Positions 53,540-63,924 of a stretch of DNA of 64,000 nucleotides are shown here, piece by piece. The notes under the pieces are model-generated. The model was not told where the DNA came from and ran no database searches. It worked only from the letters and a program-made list of their open reading frames with translations. The stretch's first letter is position 1; each line of letters begins with the position of its first letter. This stretch comes from Buttiauxella gaviniae ATCC 51604 (GTDB taxonomy: Bacteria > Pseudomonadota > Gammaproteobacteria > Enterobacterales > Enterobacteriaceae). Where the stretch lies: positions 124,001-188,000 of the forward strand of contig NZ_LXEP01000004.1 in assembly GCF_001654835.1 (NCBI RefSeq), written 5' to 3'. Position numbers and translations under genes: made by a program.

Positions 53540-53947
53540 ATGTACAGCGCGCGGGGTATACAAGCATATGCTCAGATTGGTGTGGAAAGCGCCGTCATGA
53601 GCGCGAGTCCTCATCAACTGATTGTGATGCTTTTTGATGGAGCATTAAGCGCTTTGGTCAGAGCTCGCTTGTTTATGCAGCAAGGAGAGCTGGCCGCGAA
53701 AGGGGAAGCACTGAGTAAAGCTATCAACATTATCGATAACGGCCTGAAAGCGGGTCTGGATAACGAACAAGGTGGCGAAATCGCAGAGAATTTATCGTCG
53801 CTGTATGACTATATGATTCGCCGTCTGATGCTGGCCAATCTGCGAAATGATGTAGCCATCATTGAAGAAGTGGAAGGGCTATTAACCAATATTGCGGATG
53901 CCTGGAAGCAAATCTCACCTCTGAATGCTGCGCGGGAGCCTGCCTAA
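53540..53947 (+). CDS. fliS: Flagellin export chaperone FliS
   Basis: A 135-residue four-helix chaperone ([36 protein letters not shown]) that binds the C-terminus of FliC in the cytosol and prevents early polymerisation. AAGGGG lies ahead of the ATG; its stop codon shares one base with the fliT start (TAATG). Confidence 0.97.
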   Translation: MYSARGIQAYAQIGVESAVMSASPHQLIVMLFDGALSALVRARLFMQQGELAAKGEALSKAINIIDNGLKAGLDNEQGGEIAENLSSLYDYMIRRLMLANLRNDVAIIEEVEGLLTNIADAWKQISPLNAAREPA

Positions 53948-54309
53948 TGTCGCCGTATGTAGAACTGATCAGCCGCTGGCAGAACGTTGTGCTGTTAAGC
54001 CAGTCGTTGCTGGAACTGGCACAACGTGGCGAGTGGGATTTATTGCTGGAACAGGAAGTTGCTTACCTGCAAGGCATTGAGACGCTTAACGCCAACCCTA
54101 TTCCACCAGGGACGGCGAAAAGCGTGCAGGATATGTTGCAGCAAAAACTAGAGCAAATTCTGGAAAATGAGCAGGCGCTAAAAAACCTGTTACAGCAGCG
54201 CCTGGACGAACTGAGTTCGTTAATCGGCCAGTCATCGCGCCAGCAAACCCTGAACCACACGTATGGAAGGTTATCAGGCCAGTTACTGGTACCTGATGCA
54301 CCACAATAA
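53947..54309 (+). CDS. fliT: Flagellar chaperone FliT
   Basis: A 120-residue helical protein ([34 protein letters not shown]), the export chaperone for the cap protein FliD that also inhibits FlhD4C2. Length matches the family. The fliS-fliT overlap indicates translational coupling. Confidence 0.95.
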   Translation: MSPYVELISRWQNVVLLSQSLLELAQRGEWDLLLEQEVAYLQGIETLNANPIPPGTAKSVQDMLQQKLEQILENEQALKNLLQQRLDELSSLIGQSSRQQTLNHTYGRLSGQLLVPDAPQ

Positions 54310-54411
54310 TTTTGCCTCACACTGCAAAGCATTCAATAACTAATCCGCTAATCATCCTAAAATCTTCCATACTCCAGTGGTCAGCTAAATGACTCCTGGA
54401 GCGTGGACTCG

Positions 54412-55899
54412 ATGAAAAACCCAACCTTATTGCAATTTTTCCATTGGTATTACCCCGGTGGGGGTCAGTTGTGGGCAGAAGTCGCCGAACGCGCGGCAAC
54501 GCTCAATGATATCGGCGTCAATATGGTCTGGCTGCCACCGGCTTATAAAGGCAGTTCCGGTGGCTATTCGGTGGGATATGACTGTTACGATCTTTTTGAT
54601 CTCGGTGAATTCGACCAAAAAGGATCGGTGGCGACCAAATACGGCGATAAAGCGCAATTGCTGGCAGCAATAAAAGCCCTAAAAGAAAACGATATCGCAG
54701 TGCTGCTTGATGTGGTGGTTAACCATAAAATGGGCGCTGATGAGAAAGAGCGCATTCAGGTCAATCGCGTCAACCAAGAAAACCGTAATGAAATAGACGA
54801 CGAAGTTATCGAATGCGAAGCCTGGACGCGTTACACCTTCCCTGCCCGTGCCGGTCAATACTCGAAATTTATCTGGGATTACAAATGCTTTAGTGGCGTT
54901 GACCACATCGAAAACCCTAACGAAGACGGTATTTTCAAGATAATCAATGATTACACCGGTGAAGGCTGGAACGACCAGGTTGATGATGAGCTCGGCAATT
55001 TCGACTATCTAATGGGCGAGAATATCGATTTTCGCAATCACGCCGTAACAGAAGAGTTGAAGTACTGGGCGCGCTGGGTAATGGAAGAAACGGGTTGTAA
55101 CGGCTTCCGCCTCGATGCGGTCAAACACATTCCGGCGTGGTTCTACAAAGAGTGGATTGAACATGTTCAGGAAGTGGCTGAACAACCGCTGTTTATTGTT
55201 GCTGAATACTGGTCCCATGAAGTCGATAAACTTCAGGAATATATCGCGCAGGTCGATGGCAAAACGATGTTATTTGATGCCCCGTTGCAAATGAAATTCC
55301 ACGAAGCGTCAAAACAAGGTCGTGATTACGACATGAGCCAGATTTTCACCGGCACGCTGGTTGAAGCCGACCCTTTCCACGCCGTCACTCTCGTTGCCAA
55401 CCATGACACGCAACCACTGCAATCCCTCGAAGCCCCTGTAGAACCGTGGTTCAAACCCTTAGCTTATGCGCTGATTTTGCTGCGTGAAAACGGTGTGCCA
55501 AGCGTGTTTTATCCCGATTTATTTGGGGCAAGTTACGACGATGAGGGTGGCGATGGCGAAACTTACCACATCGACATGCCGATAATTGAGCAGTTGGATG
55601 ATTTAATTCATGCCCGTGAGCGCTTCGCCCACGGCGTGCAAACGCTATGGTTTGATCACCCTAATTGCATCGCCTTTAGCCGCAGCGGCACCGATGAAAA
55701 TCCAGGTTGCGTGGTGGTGTTATCAAACGGTGATGAGGGTGAGAAGACTATTACGCTTGGCGATAATTACGGCAGCAAAAACTGGCGGGATTATCTGGGC
55801 AACCGTGAAGAAACCGTCACCACCGATGAAAAAGGTAGTGCGACATTTTCCTGCAACGGCGGAAGCGTCAGCGTGTGGGTAATGGAAGAAGTGTTATAG
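54412..55899 (+). CDS. amyA: Cytoplasmic alpha-amylase AmyA
   Basis: A 495-residue GH13 alpha-amylase without a signal peptide, the same length as the E. coli enzyme, hydrolysing internal alpha-1,4 bonds in maltodextrins. Conserved regions: DVVVNHK, the nucleophile Asp in [10 protein letters not shown], the acid Glu in FIVAEYW, and ANHDTQ. The ATG at 54412 (GGAG 10 bases ahead) gives [15 protein letters not shown]; a GTG three codons earlier is too close to the ribosome site. It sits between fliT and yedD as in E. coli. Confidence 0.97.
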   Translation: MKNPTLLQFFHWYYPGGGQLWAEVAERAATLNDIGVNMVWLPPAYKGSSGGYSVGYDCYDLFDLGEFDQKGSVATKYGDKAQLLAAIKALKENDIAVLLDVVVNHKMGADEKERIQVNRVNQENRNEIDDEVIECEAWTRYTFPARAGQYSKFIWDYKCFSGVDHIENPNEDGIFKIINDYTGEGWNDQVDDELGNFDYLMGENIDFRNHAVTEELKYWARWVMEETGCNGFRLDAVKHIPAWFYKEWIEHVQEVAEQPLFIVAEYWSHEVDKLQEYIAQVDGKTMLFDAPLQMKFHEASKQGRDYDMSQIFTGTLVEADPFHAVTLVANHDTQPLQSLEAPVEPWFKPLAYALILLRENGVPSVFYPDLFGASYDDEGGDGETYHIDMPIIEQLDDLIHARERFAHGVQTLWFDHPNCIAFSRSGTDENPGCVVVLSNGDEGEKTITLGDNYGSKNWRDYLGNREETVTTDEKGSATFSCNGGSVSVWVMEEVL

Positions 55900-55911
55900 A
55901 TTGACTGAAAC

Positions 55912-55938
55912 TTCCCTCTCCAGTTAAAGGAGAGGGAA
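55912..55938. terminator. Bidirectional hairpin between amyA and yedD
   Basis: TTCCCTCTCC (55912-55921) and GGAGAGGGAA (55929-55938) form a perfect 10-bp stem with a 7-base loop in the convergent gap. Confidence 0.7.
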
Positions 55939-55945
55939 TCATCAC

Positions 55946-56362
55946 TTACGGTAATTTGCTATCCAGCGGGTTCTTCTGCAAATAATCAGCACATTCTTGC
56001 GTCGGACGATCAACACGTTTCAGGGTCATACCGGCATATTCCAGCGTATCGCCTTCACGCTCAACGCTATAAACATCGCGTTTGTTGGTCACGTTATACC
56101 AGTCATCTGAACGCACAGTCAGTTTACCTGGCAGAGCAAGCACGCGCTGCCACTGGCGGCAATCGAGCGTATCCCCTTGCGGTGTGACCACAAGAGTCGC
56201 GATCGCTTCCGGGCTCACCATCTCACTTTGTGGGCCTTGTGACTGCCAGTAACCAGCCAGTCCTGCAGGCGCTGGGGTTTTAACCACTTCGCGGTAATTA
56301 TCAACCTGCACACAGCCGCTTAACGCCAGCAACACTGTCAATAATGCAATCTTCTTCATCAT
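55946..56362 (-). CDS. yedD: YedD lipoprotein
   Basis: A 138-residue lipoprotein with lipobox ALSGC (Cys about 17) and the family blocks VVKTPAPAGLAGYWQSQGPQ, TLDCRQWQRV and LKRVDRPTQECADYL. It is similar throughout to E. coli YedD, whose function is uncertain, and is predicted to be membrane-anchored in the envelope. Two adjacent ATG codons are possible starts after GGGATAG. It converges with amyA. Confidence 0.92.
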   Translation of the reverse strand: MMKKIALLTVLLALSGCVQVDNYREVVKTPAPAGLAGYWQSQGPQSEMVSPEAIATLVVTPQGDTLDCRQWQRVLALPGKLTVRSDDWYNVTNKRDVYSVEREGDTLEYAGMTLKRVDRPTQECADYLQKNPLDSKLP

Positions 56363-56559
56363 CTATCCCGACTGCGGAGAAAAAATAATTTTCGCATTAA
56401 AGCACTTAGCCCGCCAGTGTTTCAGTAGCTTGCAACTAATCGAAGGAAATTAAGACGGGCTGTTCAAGCCCTGGCACAGCAAATCTTTTACCAGACTCAA
56501 TGGCGAGTTGCAGATTATGAATTAAGATTATTCTTATAAATCTTAAAAGGAATATCGCC

Positions 56560-57072
56560 ATGCGTGATTTCTTTTCCACATTAAAACATGACTTAAAAAT
56601 CAACACAGCCAAATCTAAGCTCATTATTTTAATTTTTAGAATGGCCACTATTCATGCCAAAACAAAGGCTCTTTACCCGATTTCGCTGATGTTTGTGATA
56701 CTCAACCGAGTTATTAATGAAGGCCTGTTTGGGGTAGAGCTGTCTTACCATTTGAAAATTGGCAAGGGCTTTAAGATATGGCACGGTAACTCAATGATTA
56801 TCAATAGGAGTTGTGTGATTGGAGAAGGGTTTACTATCAGGCAATTCTGCACGCTTGGCAGCAATAAAAATGGTGTCGACATCAAATTTAAAGTAGGAAA
56901 CAACGTCAATATGGGCGCCCATTCCTGCATCATTGGCGATGATATAGAAATTGGCGACAACGTGACAATTGGCGTAGGTACGCTGGTTTTAAAAAGCGTT
57001 CCGTCTAATAGCACGGTCATTTCCAGCAATAAAATGGTTATTATCGAAAAGCCCGAAACGTTAGCCATTTAA
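56560..57072 (+). CDS. Hexapeptide-repeat acyltransferase (serine acetyltransferase/WcaB-like)
   Basis: A 170-residue left-handed beta-helix protein. An N-terminal helical part (about 1-60) is followed by hexapeptide repeats (KIGKGFKIWHGNSMIINRSCVIGEGFTIRQFCTLG, and VGNNVNMGAHSCIIGDDIEIGDNVTIGVGTLVLKSVP), with the catalytic-type His in KIWHGN. It resembles CysE-like O-acetyltransferases of capsule clusters such as WcaB. It probably O-acetylates a surface polysaccharide, or possibly flagellin glycans given its place (inference). AAAGGA precedes the ATG. The gene is AT-rich compared with the fli genes, suggesting transfer. Confidence 0.78.
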   Translation: MRDFFSTLKHDLKINTAKSKLIILIFRMATIHAKTKALYPISLMFVILNRVINEGLFGVELSYHLKIGKGFKIWHGNSMIINRSCVIGEGFTIRQFCTLGSNKNGVDIKFKVGNNVNMGAHSCIIGDDIEIGDNVTIGVGTLVLKSVPSNSTVISSNKMVIIEKPETLAI

Positions 57073-57235
57073 TTAACTAGCGCAATACCCAGCATCGGAA
57101 AACATGTTTTAAGAGGCTCATATTCCACAACTTTAGGCGGACTCAAATTCCCCTTCTCGGTCAGTATCTGACCACGGCACGCTCTCTGACAGTAGAAGCG
57201 TTTGATGGATAGCAGGCTAAATAGGAAAAGGCCGA

Positions 57236-57260
57236 CGATTGTCAGCCTTTAGAATCATTT
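57236..57260 (-). terminator. Terminator of the small gene at 57273
   Basis: On the minus strand AAAGGC-TGAC, AATC loop, GTCG-GCCTTTT forms a terminator hairpin, 13 bases past the stop of the small gene, which supports that gene being real. Confidence 0.65.
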
Positions 57261-57272
57261 TAATAATCTTGC

Positions 57273-57464
57273 TTACTTCTGAACTTCTATACATTTTCCA
57301 GCAGATGGGGCCTGGACAGTACCGTAACTTCTATCAGGAATTCCCTTCATCACCTCTTTTAAGGTGAGTTCGCACACTTCCATGCCAGGCATGGGGGTCA
57401 CGTTCCATGAAACATTACTCGTATAACCTGACGCCAGAAGCATAAAATAATAAACAGTTGCCAC
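57273..57464 (-). CDS. Small cysteine-containing protein, unknown
   Basis: A 63-residue frame starting at a GTG (57464) with GGGGGG 5 bases ahead, or at an internal ATG (57443). The N-terminal part (VYYFMLLASGYTS) is mildly hydrophobic; two cysteines (CEL and KCIE) near the middle and end could pair. In style it resembles small phage or island proteins with a conserved YSS..C..A pattern, but I do not recognise the family. The good ribosome site and the hairpin terminator just behind it favour a real gene; it lies between the acyltransferase and fliE. Confidence 0.5.
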   Translation of the reverse strand: MATVYYFMLLASGYTSNVSWNVTPMPGMEVCELTLKEVMKGIPDRSYGTVQAPSAGKCIEVQK

Positions 57465-57581
57465 AATACCCCCCTATAAACTGTCGCGGATTATGTAAAT
57501 GGAACCAGGAAGCAGCAAGCCATTTATTACATTTTAGTAACTTTTGGAATAAATGACAAAAAAATAATATAGATCAAGCAA

Positions 57582-57893
57582 CTAAACTTGCATGTTCATC
57601 ACTTCCTGGTAGGCCGACACAATCTTGTTACGCACCTGAATCCCCATTTGTAACGAAACTGACGATTTTTGCAGATCGACCATCACATCATTTAGCGCAA
57701 CACCGGGGGTTCCCAGGGCAAATTTTTCAGCCTGGGTACGCGCAGCGGTTTGTGTTTCGCTGATGCGACCAAGTGCTGCCTGCAACTCACCGGCAAAACT
57801 CACTTTAGGTTCGTTATTCTGAACCGGATTCCCCGCCGACAGCGCGGTTGCCTGCAACTGCTGAAGAACGCCTTCAATGCCCTGAATTGCCAT
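57582..57893 (-). CDS. fliE: Flagellar hook-basal body protein FliE
   Basis: A 103-residue protein joining the MS ring to the proximal rod. The N-terminal helix ([18 protein letters not shown]) and C-terminal block ([26 protein letters not shown]) are conserved. It is transcribed alone, divergent from fliF across a 217-base control region where FlhD4C2 should act; I could not find a clear FlhDC box. Confidence 0.97.
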   Translation of the reverse strand: MAIQGIEGVLQQLQATALSAGNPVQNNEPKVSFAGELQAALGRISETQTAARTQAEKFALGTPGVALNDVMVDLQKSSVSLQMGIQVRNKIVSAYQEVMNMQV

Positions 57894-58110
57894 TTCCCTG
57901 TCCCAATGATTTTTAACGCGGCAAGATTAACACCTTGTCAATAGGACAAAGGCGGTAATTAGCGTCAATAAATAGAGCTAATTCAGCCATCGAAAGTTTT
58001 GAGAAAGAAAATAATGACGGTGCCATCTATGTGGAACTTTTGTTGTGGGAGCTCGTTTTGTTCACTCTTTATAGTAAAAATGATGTCTATGTTCAGCTGC
58101 GAGGTGCTCA

Positions 58111-59796
58111 ATGACCGCAGCGGACCAGGCACAAACGTCACAAAACAAACCCCAGGAGTGGCTGACCCGCGTTCGCGCGAATCCTAAAATCCCACTGATG
58201 GTCGCAGGTGCGGCGGCGATCGCCGTTATTATCGCGCTGGTACTGTGGGCCAAAACACCTGATTACAAAGTGCTATACAGCAATCTGGCCGATCAGGACG
58301 GCGGCGCCATCGTCACGCAACTGACCCAAATGAATGTGCCTTACCGCTTCTCCGATAACGGTAGTGTCATTGAAGTTCCAGCCGATAAAGTCTACGACCT
58401 GCGTCTGCGCCTCGCCCAACAAGGGTTGCCGAAAGGTGGCGCAGTCGGCTTTGAGCTGCTGGACCAGGAAAAATTTGGTATTAGCCAATTTAGCGAGCAA
58501 GTGAACTACCAGCGTGCACTGGAAGGTGAACTGGCGCGAACAATCGAAACACTCGGCCCGGTAAAAAATGCGCGTGTGCATCTCGCCATGCCAAAACCGT
58601 CTCTCTTTGTTCGCGAGCAAAAATCCCCTTCTGCTTCCGTAACGCTCAGCCTCGAACCTGGCCGCGCTTTAGATGAAGGGCAAATCAGCGCCGTTGTCCA
58701 TATGGTTTCCAGCGCTGTTGCAGGGCTGCCACCAGGTAATGTAACGCTTGTTGATCAAGGCGGGCATCTGCTCACGCAGTCCAATACCGCAGGCCGCGAT
58801 TTAAACGATGCTCAGCTGAAATATGCGATGGATGTTGAAAGCCGCTTCCAGCGTCGTATCGAATCAATCCTTGCACCTATCGTGGGTAGCGGGAATGTCC
58901 ATGCTCAGGTCACCGCCCAGATAGATTTCGCCAATAAAGAAAAAACTGAAGAGCAGTATCGCCCGAATAGCGATCCTTCTCAGGCCGCCGTGCGTTCACG
59001 CCAGCTAAACCAAAGTGAGCAGGTTAATGGCCGTAACCCAGGTGGTGTTCCGGGTGCTCTTTCAAACCAACCGGCTCCGCCGAACAATGCCCCTATTGCC
59101 AACGCACCACAAAACAATGCGGCAAATGCACCTCAACAAAATCAAACGACGTCGATGGGTGGGTCTACCCCAACCGGCTCAAGCAATACTCAGCGCGATG
59201 AAACAACCAACTACGAAGTTGACCGCACTATTTTGCATACCAAGCTGAACGTCGGTGATATTCAACGCCTGTCTGTCGCAGTCGTCGTGAATTACCGCCA
59301 GCTGACCGATGGCAAACCGCTGCCGTTGACCGCCGAGCAGATGAAGCAAATTGAGAACCTGACGCGTGAAGCGATGGGCTATTCCGATACACGTGGCGAT
59401 ACGCTCAATGTTGTGAACTCACCATTTAGTGCAACAGAAGAAACCAGCCTTGAGCTGCCGTTCTGGAAGCAACAAGCCTTCTTCGAAATGTTGATGTCCG
59501 CAGGCCGTTGGTTGGTGGTGCTGATTGTTGCCTGGCTGCTTTGGCGCAAACTGGTGCGCCCACTTATTCAACGTAAGGTTGAGGTGCAACAAACGCAGGT
59601 GGCAGCACAACGCCAGCGTGCGGAAGAGGAAGATGCAGTTTCAGTTCGTCTGACGAAAGACGAACAGCAGCAGCAACGCAAAGTGAATCAAAAACTGAGC
59701 GCTGAAGTGATGAGCCAGCGTATTCGCGAGATGTCTGATAACGATCCGCGCGTCGTTGCGCTGGTGATACGCCAATGGATGAGTAACGAACTATGA
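58111..59796 (+). CDS. fliF: Flagellar MS-ring protein FliF
   Basis: A 561-residue inner-membrane ring protein: TM1 about 28-49, ring-building motifs ([41 protein letters not shown]), a low-complexity Asn/Pro/Gln linker (about 315-365), TM2 about 465-485, and a cytosolic C-terminus binding FliG ([26 protein letters not shown]). GAGG precedes the ATG. It overlaps fliG by 4 bases. Confidence 0.97.
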   Translation: MTAADQAQTSQNKPQEWLTRVRANPKIPLMVAGAAAIAVIIALVLWAKTPDYKVLYSNLADQDGGAIVTQLTQMNVPYRFSDNGSVIEVPADKVYDLRLRLAQQGLPKGGAVGFELLDQEKFGISQFSEQVNYQRALEGELARTIETLGPVKNARVHLAMPKPSLFVREQKSPSASVTLSLEPGRALDEGQISAVVHMVSSAVAGLPPGNVTLVDQGGHLLTQSNTAGRDLNDAQLKYAMDVESRFQRRIESILAPIVGSGNVHAQVTAQIDFANKEKTEEQYRPNSDPSQAAVRSRQLNQSEQVNGRNPGGVPGALSNQPAPPNNAPIANAPQNNAANAPQQNQTTSMGGSTPTGSSNTQRDETTNYEVDRTILHTKLNVGDIQRLSVAVVVNYRQLTDGKPLPLTAEQMKQIENLTREAMGYSDTRGDTLNVVNSPFSATEETSLELPFWKQQAFFEMLMSAGRWLVVLIVAWLLWRKLVRPLIQRKVEVQQTQVAAQRQRAEEEDAVSVRLTKDEQQQQRKVNQKLSAEVMSQRIREMSDNDPRVVALVIRQWMSNEL

Positions 59797-60785
59797 GTAT
59801 TAGCGGAACAGAGAAAAGCGCAATTCTGTTGATGACCATTGGCGAAGACCGTGCGGCAGAGGTGTTCAAGCACCTTAGTCCACGTGAAGTCCAGCATCTT
59901 AGTGCGGCCATGGCCAGCATTCGCCAGATTTCCAACAAACAGCTGACCGAGGTGTTGGCTGAATTTGAACAAGAAGCCGAGCAATATGCGGCGCTGTCGA
60001 TTAACGCCAACGACTACCTGCGCTCTGTGTTGATCAAAGCATTGGGTGAAGAGCGTGCTTCCAGCCTGCTGGAAGATATTCTGGAAACCCGCGAAACCAC
60101 CTCGGGTATGGAAACGCTCAACTTTATGGAACCACAGAGTGCCGCCGACCTTATTCGCGACGAGCACCCGCAGATCATCGCCACGATTTTGGTTCATCTC
60201 AAACGCGCTCAGGCGGCCGATATTCTGGCTCTGTTCGACGAACGTCTACGCCACGATGTGATGCTGCGTATCGCCACCTTCGGCGGCGTGCAGCCTGCGG
60301 CCCTGGCAGAGTTGACCGAAGTGCTTAACAACTTGCTCGATGGCCAGAACCTCAAACGCAGCAAAATGGGCGGCGTGAGAACGGCAGCAGAAATTATCAA
60401 CCTGATGAAAACGCAGCAGGAAGAAGCGGTTATCTCCGCTGTTCGCGACTTCGACGGCGAACTGGCACAGAAAATTATCGACGAAATGTTCCTGTTCGAA
60501 AACCTGGTCGAAGTGGACGATCGCAGTATCCAGCGCCTGTTGCAGGAAGTGGAATCCGAATCGCTGCTTATCGCCCTCAAAGGTGCCGAGCAACCGCTGC
60601 GCGAGAAATTCCTGCGCAACATGTCGCAGCGTGCAGCAGATATTCTGCGCGATGACCTCTCCAACCGTGGCCCGGTGCGCCTGTCGCAAGTGGAAAACGA
60701 ACAGAAAGCCATTCTGCTTATTGTTCGTCGCCTGGCAGAAACCGGCGAGATGGTAATTGGCACCAGCGAGGATACTTATGTCTAA
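59793..60785 (+). CDS. fliG: Flagellar motor switch protein FliG
   Basis: A 330-residue rotor protein with N, middle and C domains. The C domain has the torque-generating charged residues ([32 protein letters not shown] ... [22 protein letters not shown]), and the EHPQII loop in the middle domain binds FliM. Length matches E. coli (331). It overlaps both fliF and fliH. Confidence 0.98.
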   Translation: MSISGTEKSAILLMTIGEDRAAEVFKHLSPREVQHLSAAMASIRQISNKQLTEVLAEFEQEAEQYAALSINANDYLRSVLIKALGEERASSLLEDILETRETTSGMETLNFMEPQSAADLIRDEHPQIIATILVHLKRAQAADILALFDERLRHDVMLRIATFGGVQPAALAELTEVLNNLLDGQNLKRSKMGGVRTAAEIINLMKTQQEEAVISAVRDFDGELAQKIIDEMFLFENLVEVDDRSIQRLLQEVESESLLIALKGAEQPLREKFLRNMSQRAADILRDDLSNRGPVRLSQVENEQKAILLIVRRLAETGEMVIGTSEDTYV

Positions 60786-61479
60786 CTCGCTGCCATGGAA
60801 AATCTGGACACCAGACGACCTGGCCCCACCATCACAGACCTTCGAGCCGATGTTCCAGTCGGAATCGGATGGCGATGAGCCTGACCAGGCTCAGGAAAGC
60901 GTACCTGATTTACAGCAACAACTTGCTCAAATGCAGATGCAGGCTCATGAGCAAGGCCATCAACTGGGCTATGCCGAAGGGCAAAAAATTGGCGTGGAAG
61001 AGGGTCGTAAAACAGGTTTTCAGCAAGGATTTGAACAAGGTCTTGCTGAGGCTAAGCAGCAACAGGCGCCGGTACATGCGCGAATGCAGCAACTGGTGAG
61101 CGAGTTCCAGTACACGCTTGACGCACTCGACAGCGTAATCGCTTCACGTTTGATGCAGATGGCGCTGGAAGCGGCTCGCCAGGTTATCGGCGAAACCAAA
61201 GGCATTGATAACAATGCGCTGATTAAGCAGATTCAGTCGCTTTTGCAGCAAGAACCATTATTCAGCGGCAAACCACAGTTGCGTGTTCACCCGGATGATT
61301 TGCAACGTGTTGAAGAGATGTTGGGCGCAACCCTCAGCCTGCATGGCTGGCGCTTGCGTGGGGACCCAAGTCTGCATCAGGGCGGGTGCAAAGTCTCCGC
61401 CGATGAAGGTGACCTCGACGCTAGCGTTGCAACGCGCTGGCAAGAACTCTGCCGCCTTGCAGCGCCAGGAGTGTTGTGA
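60778..61479 (+). CDS. fliH: Flagellar export ATPase regulator FliH
   Basis: A 233-residue peripheral stator of the flagellar type III export ATPase. The N-terminal [18 protein letters not shown] binds the export gate and C-ring; GxxxG-type repeats follow in [30 protein letters not shown]. The C-terminal domain binds FliI. The ATG at 60778 overlaps the fliG stop and matches the family start; an in-frame start at 60757 is unlikely. Confidence 0.96.
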   Translation: MSNSLPWKIWTPDDLAPPSQTFEPMFQSESDGDEPDQAQESVPDLQQQLAQMQMQAHEQGHQLGYAEGQKIGVEEGRKTGFQQGFEQGLAEAKQQQAPVHARMQQLVSEFQYTLDALDSVIASRLMQMALEAARQVIGETKGIDNNALIKQIQSLLQQEPLFSGKPQLRVHPDDLQRVEEMLGATLSLHGWRLRGDPSLHQGGCKVSADEGDLDASVATRWQELCRLAAPGVL

Positions 61480-62837
61480 TGACTGCGCGTCTGACTCGCT
61501 GGCTCAATTCGCTCGATACTTTTGAGGCGAAAATGTCTCAACTGCCGACCGTGCGTCGTTATGGTCGTTTGACTCGCGCAACCGGTCTGGTACTGGAAGC
61601 CACTGGTCTGCAATTACCGCTTGGTGCAACCTGCATTATCGAACAACATTCCCGCGATATTGAATGTGAAGTGGTCGGTTTTAACGGACAAAGACTCTTC
61701 CTGATGCCGCTTGAGGAAGTCGAAGGCATTTTGCCGGGCGCGCGTGTTTATGCCCGCGCCACCAGCGACGGCGGTTTACACAGCGGCAAACAGTTACCCC
61801 TCGGTCCGGCATTACTGGGCCGCGTGCTCGACGGCAGCGGGCGTCCTCTCGACAGCCTTCCCGCGCCAGAAACCACTACCATGGGTGCGCTGGGTGCGGC
61901 ACCGTTTAACCCGTTGCAACGAACCCCCATCGAACACGTTCTGGATGTCGGCGTACGTCCGATTAACGCCCTGCTGACGGTCGGGCGCGGGCAGCGTATG
62001 GGCCTGTTCGCCGGTTCCGGCGTCGGGAAAAGCGTGTTGTTGGGCATGATGGCACGTTATACCCAGGCCGATGTCATCGTGGTGGGTTTGATTGGCGAGC
62101 GTGGCCGCGAAGTTAAAGATTTTATCGAGAACATTCTTGGCCCTGAGGGCCGTGCTCGCTCGGTAGTCATTGCCGCGCCAGCGGATGTTTCTCCGTTATT
62201 GCGTATGCAGGGTGCCGCTTACGCCACGCGCATCGCCGAAGATTTCCGCGACCGTGGCCAGCATGTGTTGCTGATTATGGACTCCCTAACCCGTTATGCG
62301 ATGGCGCAACGTGAAATTGCTCTGGCGATTGGCGAGCCGCCTGCAACCAAAGGTTACCCACCGTCGGTGTTTGCCAAGCTGCCTGCGCTGGTTGAACGTG
62401 CGGGTAACGGTATTTCTGGCGGCGGTTCGATTACCGCGTTTTATACCGTTTTGACCGAGGGTGACGATCAACAAGATCCGATTGCCGATTCCGCTCGCGC
62501 CATTCTTGACGGCCACATTGTGTTATCGCGCCGTCTGGCCGAAGGCGGTCACTACCCGGCAATCGACATTGAAGCGTCAATCAGCCGCGCCATGACGTCA
62601 TTAATTACCGAGAAGCATTACGCACGCGTACGCCATTTCAAACAGCTGTTATCCAGTTTCCAGCGCAACCGCGATTTAGTCAGCGTCGGGGCTTATGCCA
62701 AAGGCAGCGACCCGCAGCTTGATAAAGCGATTGTGCTATGGCCGCAACTGGAAGCGTTTTTGCAGCAAGGGATTTTCGAGCGCAGCGGTTGGGAAGAGGC
62801 TTGCCAGTCACTGGAAATTATTTTCCCGGGTGTTTGA
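61479..62837 (+). CDS. fliI: Flagellum-specific ATP synthase FliI
   Basis: A 452-residue F1-beta-like ATPase powering flagellar protein export: Walker A (AGSGVGKS, about residues 178-185), GERGREV, Walker [11 protein letters not shown], and arginine-finger region [20 protein letters not shown]. The ATG at 61479 shares a base with the fliH stop; AGGAG lies 7 bases ahead. The protein ends normally (SLEIIFPGV), but fliJ, which in enterobacteria follows fliI directly, is absent: a hairpin and a convergent accessory module follow instead. Confidence 0.97.
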   Translation: MTARLTRWLNSLDTFEAKMSQLPTVRRYGRLTRATGLVLEATGLQLPLGATCIIEQHSRDIECEVVGFNGQRLFLMPLEEVEGILPGARVYARATSDGGLHSGKQLPLGPALLGRVLDGSGRPLDSLPAPETTTMGALGAAPFNPLQRTPIEHVLDVGVRPINALLTVGRGQRMGLFAGSGVGKSVLLGMMARYTQADVIVVGLIGERGREVKDFIENILGPEGRARSVVIAAPADVSPLLRMQGAAYATRIAEDFRDRGQHVLLIMDSLTRYAMAQREIALAIGEPPATKGYPPSVFAKLPALVERAGNGISGGGSITAFYTVLTEGDDQQDPIADSARAILDGHIVLSRRLAEGGHYPAIDIEASISRAMTSLITEKHYARVRHFKQLLSSFQRNRDLVSVGAYAKGSDPQLDKAIVLWPQLEAFLQQGIFERSGWEEACQSLEIIFPGV

Positions 62838-63205
62838 TGGTAAAGGGTGGTGTAACGGATTCCACCCTTATCATGTTTACTAACACCAATAGTAACGGCC
62901 AAAGAATAACCATCAACCATATATCAGCGTCACTGATAGCATCGTTATTGTGAAATACAGCCTGCAATATTCTTGATAATATATATTTTTTATTAACCTT
63001 ATCACCAGTGGTACGATTAATAAAAAAACGATATTACAGCCTGCATTATTCTTACATCAAAAGCCTGACGTGGAATACCACAAATCCCCTCACCTTCATT
63101 CAGCATCCACTCATATTTATTAGCTGAACAAATAGAAAGAACTATGTAAGCTATAAAAAAATACATAATTGAAGTGATGAGTTCGCAAGCAATATATTTT
63201 TTCAT
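62818..63205 (-). pseudogene. Two-TM membrane protein gene split by a one-base frameshift (putative immunity gene)
   Basis: From the ATG at 63205 the frame ends after 62 residues (VRIMQAVISFFY stop, about 63017). The stop follows a run of seven T on the coding strand (63028-63022). Removing one T keeps the frame open to 62818, giving about 128 residues: SFFINRTTGDKVNKKY, LSRILQAVFHNNDAISDA, then a second hydrophobic helix IWLMVILWPLLLVLVNMI. An internal near-repeat (RIMQAV/RILQAV) comes into frame only after this correction, as DNA repeats 79 bases apart would need 78. The N-terminal helix is about 8-28. It follows the effector-like gene after one base, so a membrane immunity role is inferred. 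Mutation, sequencing error or slippage are all possible. Confidence 0.65.
62843..62869. terminator. Hairpin immediately after fliI
   Basis: AAGGGTGG (62843-62850) and CCACCCTT (62862-62869) form a perfect 8-bp stem with an 11-base loop, starting 6 bases past the fliI stop. No T-run follows, so termination strength is uncertain. Confidence 0.5.
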
Positions 63206-63206
63206 G

Positions 63207-63923
63207 CTATATCCCTAATAATTTTCTTATCTGAGGTTTAATCTCCAATAATCGCATGCCATATGAAATTAAATCATATTCATCTGTTTCTCTAGCTACT
63301 TTATTAGCAATAATTTTTCTGAATTCATCCAGTTTTCTTTCAGTACCTCTATTGTATCTGACACCTGCCATAATATATTGTTCATCAGTCAAATACAGGC
63401 TCGCGCAGCCCGGAAAATCATAAAGTATTAAATTTCTCAAATACGTTGCTGCCAGTCTAAGATTAAAGTCATCTTCCAATAGACAATTAGATAACTCCAA
63501 CTGATCTCTCGTGGTTAGCATTTCAGGATCAATCCCAAGCATTCGTGCAGCAACATCGATTTGCATCGCTACAGAGCCGAATGAGGTTTTCCCTTGAAAT
63601 GTGGGATAAATCTTTGAATTCAACATCCTGCGACTCTCATAAACATGTATTTTAATCGACTCAGGTTTACCTCCTGCTTCAATCCATGCGACCCCACCCA
63701 GTAATTCTGGAGGAATGCCTATATTGTTCGCATTATTAATGATTTTAGTTTTATTGAAGACTACATAAGCATCTTTGTAAGCATACAAATAATCCCAACC
63801 AACTTGTAATTTTGCAATTTTTGTTGATAGATACCACAAAAGAAAATCCACCTCATCCCATTTTTTAAATTTTATCCTTGTAATATCACAAAATTCATTA
63901 CTGGCTACAACATTCTCTTTCAT
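63207..63923 (-). CDS. Lytic-transglycosylase-like putative type VI effector
   Basis: A 238-residue protein without a signal peptide. Residues 60-200 show lytic transglycosylase/lysozyme-like features: a candidate catalytic Glu82 in LLGGVAWIEAGG, SFGSVAMQI (114-122, like the S-G-x-M-Q motif), and MAGVRYNRGT (like the A-x-YN-x-G motif). It would cleave peptidoglycan glycan strands once delivered to a rival's periplasm. The ATG at 63923 starts one base past the stop of an Hcp gene, with AAAGGG about 10 bases ahead; an in-frame ATG at 63941 overlaps hcp. The hcp-effector-membrane protein order suggests an Hcp-linked cargo module. The family is not recognised by name. Confidence 0.65.
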   Translation of the reverse strand: MKENVVASNEFCDITRIKFKKWDEVDFLLWYLSTKIAKLQVGWDYLYAYKDAYVVFNKTKIINNANNIGIPPELLGGVAWIEAGGKPESIKIHVYESRRMLNSKIYPTFQGKTSFGSVAMQIDVAARMLGIDPEMLTTRDQLELSNCLLEDDFNLRLAATYLRNLILYDFPGCASLYLTDEQYIMAGVRYNRGTERKLDEFRKIIANKVARETDEYDLISYGMRLLEIKPQIRKLLGI

Positions 63924-63924
63924 C

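Noticed and set aside
57960..58000. A possible FlhDC half-site (CTAATTCAGCCATC) between fliE and fliF
   Set aside because: The opposite half-site is too close for the known FlhDC spacing, so the match is not convincing.
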